From Candidatus Anammoxibacter sp. (GTDB lineage: Bacteria; Planctomycetota; Brocadiia; Brocadiales; Anammoxibacteraceae): a stretch of DNA of 64,000 nt. The notes under the pieces were generated by a model. It did no database searches. It saw nothing but the letters and a program-made list of their open reading frames with translations, and was not told where the DNA came from. Made by a program: the position numbers and the translations under genes. Location: NCBI GenBank assembly GCA_021777105.1, contig JAIQZQ010000005.1, positions 62,001-126,000 on the forward strand, given 5' to 3'. Of the stretch, positions 60,978 to 64,000 are shown piece after piece. Every line of letters starts with the position of its first letter. The stretch's first letter is position 1.

Positions 60978-61170
60978 TGAGCAATTCTTATCACCCTCTC
61001 CCAACCCCTCCCATCAATGGAGGGGGAATAAACAGTATACATTTATTATACTACAGCGCCCATTATGTGAAACTTGTTAAGTCCTCAATTAAAACCAAAA
61101 CAAACTCCAAAAACCAAATCCCCCTCCACTTAGTGGGAGGGGTTAGGGGAGGGGGTATTTAAAATAGCCC
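60978..61170 (+). repeat. ~195-bp G-rich inverted-end element, copy B
   Basis: TGAGCAATTCTTATCACCCT and CCCAACCCCTCCC on the left, AGTGGGAGGGGTTAGGGGAG and GGGGTATTTAAAAT on the right. Interior shared blocks are ATACTACAGCGCCCATTATG and AAAACCAAAAC. Confidence 0.85.
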
Positions 61171-61300
61171 TATTTCGGTTTAATAAACTTAGCATCCCCT
61201 GCGTTAAAAAACCTCTTTATCCAGATTAAAGCGGAAATTGCAACTTTTGATTTGAGATTTAACGCCGTTTTGATATAATCACAAATTCACCACATTACAA

Positions 61301-61377
61301 GGGCGATTAGCTCAGTTGGCTAGAGCGCCTGCTCGACAAGCAGGAGGTCACTGGTTCGAGTCCAGTATCGCCCACCA
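61301..61377 (+). tRNA. tRNA-Val (anticodon GAC)
   Basis: A complete 77-nt cloverleaf with encoded CCA: acceptor GGGCGAT/ATCGCCC, D stem GCTC/GAGC, anticodon stem CCTGC/GCAGG, T arm ACTGG-TTCGAGT-CCAGT. Loop TCGACAA gives anticodon GAC at positions 34-36. Position 33 is C instead of the near-universal U. Confidence 0.95.
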
Positions 61378-61659
61378 TTTTAGGCCGGCAAACAAGCAGT
61401 TTCTTAAAATAAAAACCCAAAATTCCAAAAAAATCAAGCCAATAGTTTACCATTAATTTAGAGCCCTATCCAGTAAAGAATCCGGTTGCAAAACACACCG
61501 CTATATTTTCAATAAGAGCGTAATTGGCCTACGCATAACCCTGTTAATATTTGTTGTGGCTTACGTTGCTTTTGCTTCTATGAAGATGTGTATTCGAGAA
61601 GGGGTATAAAAGAAAAATAAGAATTTACAACTTTTTCTGCATTCACGGGAGTTTATCTA

Positions 61660-61866
61660 ATGGAAAAAATATCTGAACAAATAGCAAAACTTGTAGAAGA
61701 TTCTGAAAGAAACTTTGAGAATGATACTAGCTATGAGGAATTAAGAGAAGCCTCCGAGTATTTTGACGAAATGGTAAAACAGGGTATCGTTAAAAAAAGG
61801 GGCTATAATTTGTTATCTATCGATCAAAATAACATAATACAACCATCTTTTAATTTCCAGCGGTGA
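61660..61866 (+). CDS. Small protein of unknown function
   Basis: 68 residues, acidic and helical, with GGGAG before the ATG. The end, DEMVKQGIVKKRGYNLLSID, resembles small antitoxin-like or regulatory proteins, but I do not recognise a family. No partner gene follows in the next 250 bp, which looks non-coding. Confidence 0.5.
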   Translation: MEKISEQIAKLVEDSERNFENDTSYEELREASEYFDEMVKQGIVKKRGYNLLSIDQNNIIQPSFNFQR

Positions 61867-62120
61867 AGAACTCAGTCAACGTAGCGCATTTTTAGCTCAA
61901 GCTGTTACAAACATATCGATATCGCGTAATTGGAATAACAGCCCTGTAAACACTTTTGCGGGGTATTGCATGGGGTGATGGCAGATATTTTAGATATGGA
62001 AACAGAAATTATTTCTATTTTTATAAGGTCGGAAAGATTCACGTCTGAGGCTTGCATCCCGGATTATCAATGTTTCTGATGATTTGGCTTAATGGGTAAC
62101 GAAAGGTCGCAAAAAAAGCA

Positions 62121-62315
62121 TTAAAAATGTTTAGACAAACCCGCCTGTTTTAGGACGCCGTTGGCGGTGTGGCGCGACTTGATTTTATTGTCTACGGGAA
62201 ATCGGATGTTAGTCATTGGGCTAAACCATATTTCATGATCGCCTTTGCCATTCCTTACAAAAAGGCATCCTTCATTTTTCAGCAGTTTTTTAAGCGTTGA
62301 TGTATAATCGGCCAT
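62121..62315 (-). CDS. HicA-type toxin
   Basis: 64 residues. LKKLLKNEGCLFVRNGKGDH, EIWFSPMTNIRFPV, and KIKSRHTANGVLKQAGL match HicA mRNA interferases; the catalytic His is in GDHEIW. It starts 3 bp after the antitoxin gene, the usual reversed (antitoxin first) order for this subtype. Confidence 0.85.
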   Translation of the reverse strand: MADYTSTLKKLLKNEGCLFVRNGKGDHEIWFSPMTNIRFPVDNKIKSRHTANGVLKQAGLSKHF

Positions 62316-62318
62316 ATG

Positions 62319-62567
62319 TTATGCATTACAGCTTATTGTCTCGGATCTTTCACATAAGAGGTGGAAAGGTATCTCGGCAGTTTCACCTTTGGCTATCACG
62401 CCGTTTGCTTCCAATAATTCAGGAATTAATATTTTTAATTTGGTCATAAGTTTTTCAGCGCTTTCAGACTCGGTTATAAGGCCGGGCACATCATCGCTTG
62501 TTGCCACCCATACCTCGGCTTCCTCGTCCCATTCCGCTTTTACGTTTATTGTGTTTTGAAAGATCAT
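62319..62567 (-). CDS. HicB-like DUF1902 antitoxin
   Basis: 82 residues from ATG 62567, chosen for its AGGAG ribosome-binding site; an upstream ATG at 62612 has none. INVKAEWDEEAEVWVATSDD, VPGLITESESAEKLMTKLKI is the HicB/DUF1902 fold. It pairs with the following HicA gene. Confidence 0.82.
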   Translation of the reverse strand: MIFQNTINVKAEWDEEAEVWVATSDDVPGLITESESAEKLMTKLKILIPELLEANGVIAKGETAEIPFHLLCERSETISCNA

Positions 62568-62715
62568 ATAGAGCTCCTGACATTTAGGCATAAAATTATT
62601 TTGTATTGTCATTTTACTGAACTAATACTAAATTTACAAAAATAAAATACACCGGCCTGAGCAATCTACGAGGCCGCTTTATTTAGAAAATGTTAGCCAA
62701 AAGTTGTTTTCACTC

Positions 62716-62830
62716 CAAAAAAAACAGGCCGCTTGGAATCAACCTTAAAAAAGTTGACTCTTTGCGGCCTATTAAAAAACTATCGCCTCCGGGCTCCGTT
62801 TTTATTAGCGCCTCGGCAATACAATGATTT
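62716..62830 (-). ncRNA. Terminator-linked element downstream of the PKD protein, possible copy 3
   Basis: Read on the minus strand: AATCATTG, TTGCCGAGGCGC, CGGAGCCCGGAGGCGATAG, TAATAGGCCGC, then a GGCCGC...GCGGCC hairpin with inner GTCAAC/GTTGA and a T8 run. The layout matches the elements at 36502 and 39082, but the central bases differ. It serves at least as a terminator for the gene at 62849. Confidence 0.45.
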
Positions 62831-62848
62831 GTTCATTTACACTTTCTG

Positions 62849-64000
62849 TTATTTACCATACACAAGTCCTTTGGCATTGTTAATAGCAGCTTTTAATTCA
62901 CTGCTTCCCCGTTCCCCAATATCGTCAAGCAGCGCATTAACTTCATTTGCCAATGAACCGTCTATTGAGTTGTTTACAACCTGGGTTGTGGAAGCGCTGT
63001 TAGCGTTGTGCCGCAACGTTCCAACCAAGCCGGCTAATACGCCGGACGCCCTTGATTTCAGGGCCGGGTTTGATTCCAAAATCTCCACAACCTCGTCTGA
63101 ATATTTATAGTAGAGAACTATCAATTTCAAACCCGTAGTTGTTTTGGTCATCACATTGTCCCTGAACAACCTGAGCGCGTCTAATGCCGATATGTCATCC
63201 ATAACAGCCGAAGCAGCGCAACCGTTTTTAGCATTTATAAACTTCTTCTTTTTAACGGTATTTTTGCCGGAATCATTTGAGACGGTTAACGTCACCGTGT
63301 ATTTGCCCTTCTTTGTGTACACATGCGATGGGTTTTGGTCAAAGCTTACTCCACGATCTCCAAAGTTCCACTCCCATTTAGCAGGAGAGCCTTCGGATTT
63401 ATCTGTAAACTGTACATTCAATGGAGCCGGCCCGCTTGTAATGTCCGCTGAAAAATCAGCTTTAAGAGGATCGTCAGGGTCGTCTACTCCAACCATTTCT
63501 ATATTCAACGTAACGGTTTTGTTAACTACAGCCTTAACCTTTTTAAGCGCGTCTCTAAAACCCTCTTTTGACGCCATCAAAGTAAGCTCGCCATCGGGAA
63601 CCTGTAGAAAGAATGCCCCATCATTCGGTGTAAACACTTCCGCAATCTCAACATCGCCGTTTTTAACGGCTATCTTTGCCCCGACAATCGCAGCCTTGCT
63701 ATTTTGTTCAATGACCTTGCCTTTGATAAATCCGGGCACAATGCCGCCGGACATTGCCACAAAAGCTGGTTTTGTAACAGTGTCGATTCCTTTTGAGTTT
63801 TGAACGGCAAGGCTTACGGTAAACGCCTCGTCTTTGGTTCCTCTATATGTGTGCTCGGGATTCTTATCGGCGCTCTTTGGCGAACCGTCTCCGAAGTCCC
63901 ATTCGCGGTTGACTATATTATCATCAGGAGACGAAGATATATCGTTGAATTTAACCGTAAACTCATTCTCCCCATTTTCAGCCGTTATGCCAACTATAGA
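62849..64000 (-). CDS. PKD-domain surface protein with C-terminal CFI-box-like domain, 5' end outside the window
   Basis: The frame runs to the right window edge, so the N-terminus is missing; ATG 63760 is internal. Visible order: a PKD domain (WDFGDGSPKSADKNPEHTYR), a CarboxypepD_reg-like domain (GFIKGKVIEQNSKAAIVGAK), a second PKD (KWEWNFGDRGVSFDQNPSHV), then a C-terminal region starting at NGCAASAVMDDISALDALRL with LFRDNVMTKTTTGLKLIVLY and YKYSDEVVEIL, like the CFI-box domain found at the end of exported proteins. It is probably secreted or displayed and followed by a strong terminator. Confidence 0.82.
   Translation of the reverse strand, partial: SIVGITAENGENEFTVKFNDISSSPDDNIVNREWDFGDGSPKSADKNPEHTYRGTKDEAFTVSLAVQNSKGIDTVTKPAFVAMSGGIVPGFIKGKVIEQNSKAAIVGAKIAVKNGDVEIAEVFTPNDGAFFLQVPDGELTLMASKEGFRDALKKVKAVVNKTVTLNIEMVGVDDPDDPLKADFSADITSGPAPLNVQFTDKSEGSPAKWEWNFGDRGVSFDQNPSHVYTKKGKYTVTLTVSNDSGKNTVKKKKFINAKNGCAASAVMDDISALDALRLFRDNVMTKTTTGLKLIVLYYKYSDEVVEILESNPALKSRASGVLAGLVGTLRHNANSASTTQVVNNSIDGSLANEVNALLDDIGERGSSELKAAINNAKGLVYGK

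Larger units (their letters stand above)
60757..61300. other. Intergenic region with two repeat elements upstream of a tRNA gene
   Basis: It contains one arm of the AGTGA-CTAAAG element (60825-60890) and copy B of the ~195-bp G-rich element (60978-61170). The tRNA promoter is probably just downstream of these. No gene. Confidence 0.65.

Overview
The window reads as chromosome of an uncultured, Gram-negative-type bacterium. Lipoboxes, signal peptides and a TonB-receptor remnant imply an outer membrane. GC looks moderate over most of the window, and the gene content mixes ordinary housekeeping functions with a high density of accessory systems and short intergenic repeats. A 2-hydroxyacyl-CoA dehydratase subunit, NadA, LarE and a pyruvoyl-type arginine decarboxylase suggest an anaerobic or facultative lifestyle, although a cytochrome P450 is present. 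Planctomycetota (Brocadiales-like) or a similar candidate phylum would fit, but nothing here fixes the taxon.

Layout. 1-4.0 kb: dehydratase subunit and a two-gene M16 peptidase pair. 4.4-5.8 kb: zeta-toxin pair and an orphan HicB with a decayed HicA. 6.5-14 kb: a visibly AT-richer island with a tyrosine recombinase, a phosphonate cassette (PEP mutase plus split phosphonopyruvate decarboxylase), a nucleotidyltransferase pseudogene and a nuclease/STAND ATPase module split by a -1 frameshift. 15-25 kb: two AAA/STAND ATPase loci, one behind a strong promoter set between two identical three-part palindromes and one paired with a TPR protein; an orphan ModB and a secreted AMMECR1 protein lie between them. 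25.6-30 kb: a disulfide-less lipoamide-dehydrogenase-like flavoprotein, a PleD-like diguanylate cyclase and a DUF429 protein. 30-35.9 kb: a tight five-gene cluster (ThDP enzyme, SRPBCC protein, KAS III-like enzyme, methyltransferase, P450) that looks like an undescribed small-molecule pathway. 36-41 kb: a truncated toxin-antitoxin pair, a cytidylate-kinase-like/BON fusion, TonB-receptor and P450 remnants, and small proteins. 41.6-60.8 kb: mostly housekeeping genes (SurE, S21, TrpD, ArgJ, NadA) plus secreted proteins, a putative metal exporter and a LarE-RNase HI fusion. 61-64 kb: tRNA-Val, a HicBA pair and a PKD-domain surface protein running off the edge.

The non-coding DNA is unusually structured. 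At least ten repeat families recur, including a ~195-bp element with G-quadruplex-capable inverted ends (three copies), an AGTGA-CTAAAG inverted-repeat element, a 137-bp element with perfect 12-bp ends, double-hairpin CACAGGC elements, and a terminator-linked conserved 3'-UTR motif. Two ATPase genes are interrupted exactly at A-runs, which could be phase variation, programmed frameshifting or assembly error.

All functional calls come from motif recognition by eye. No database search was run.
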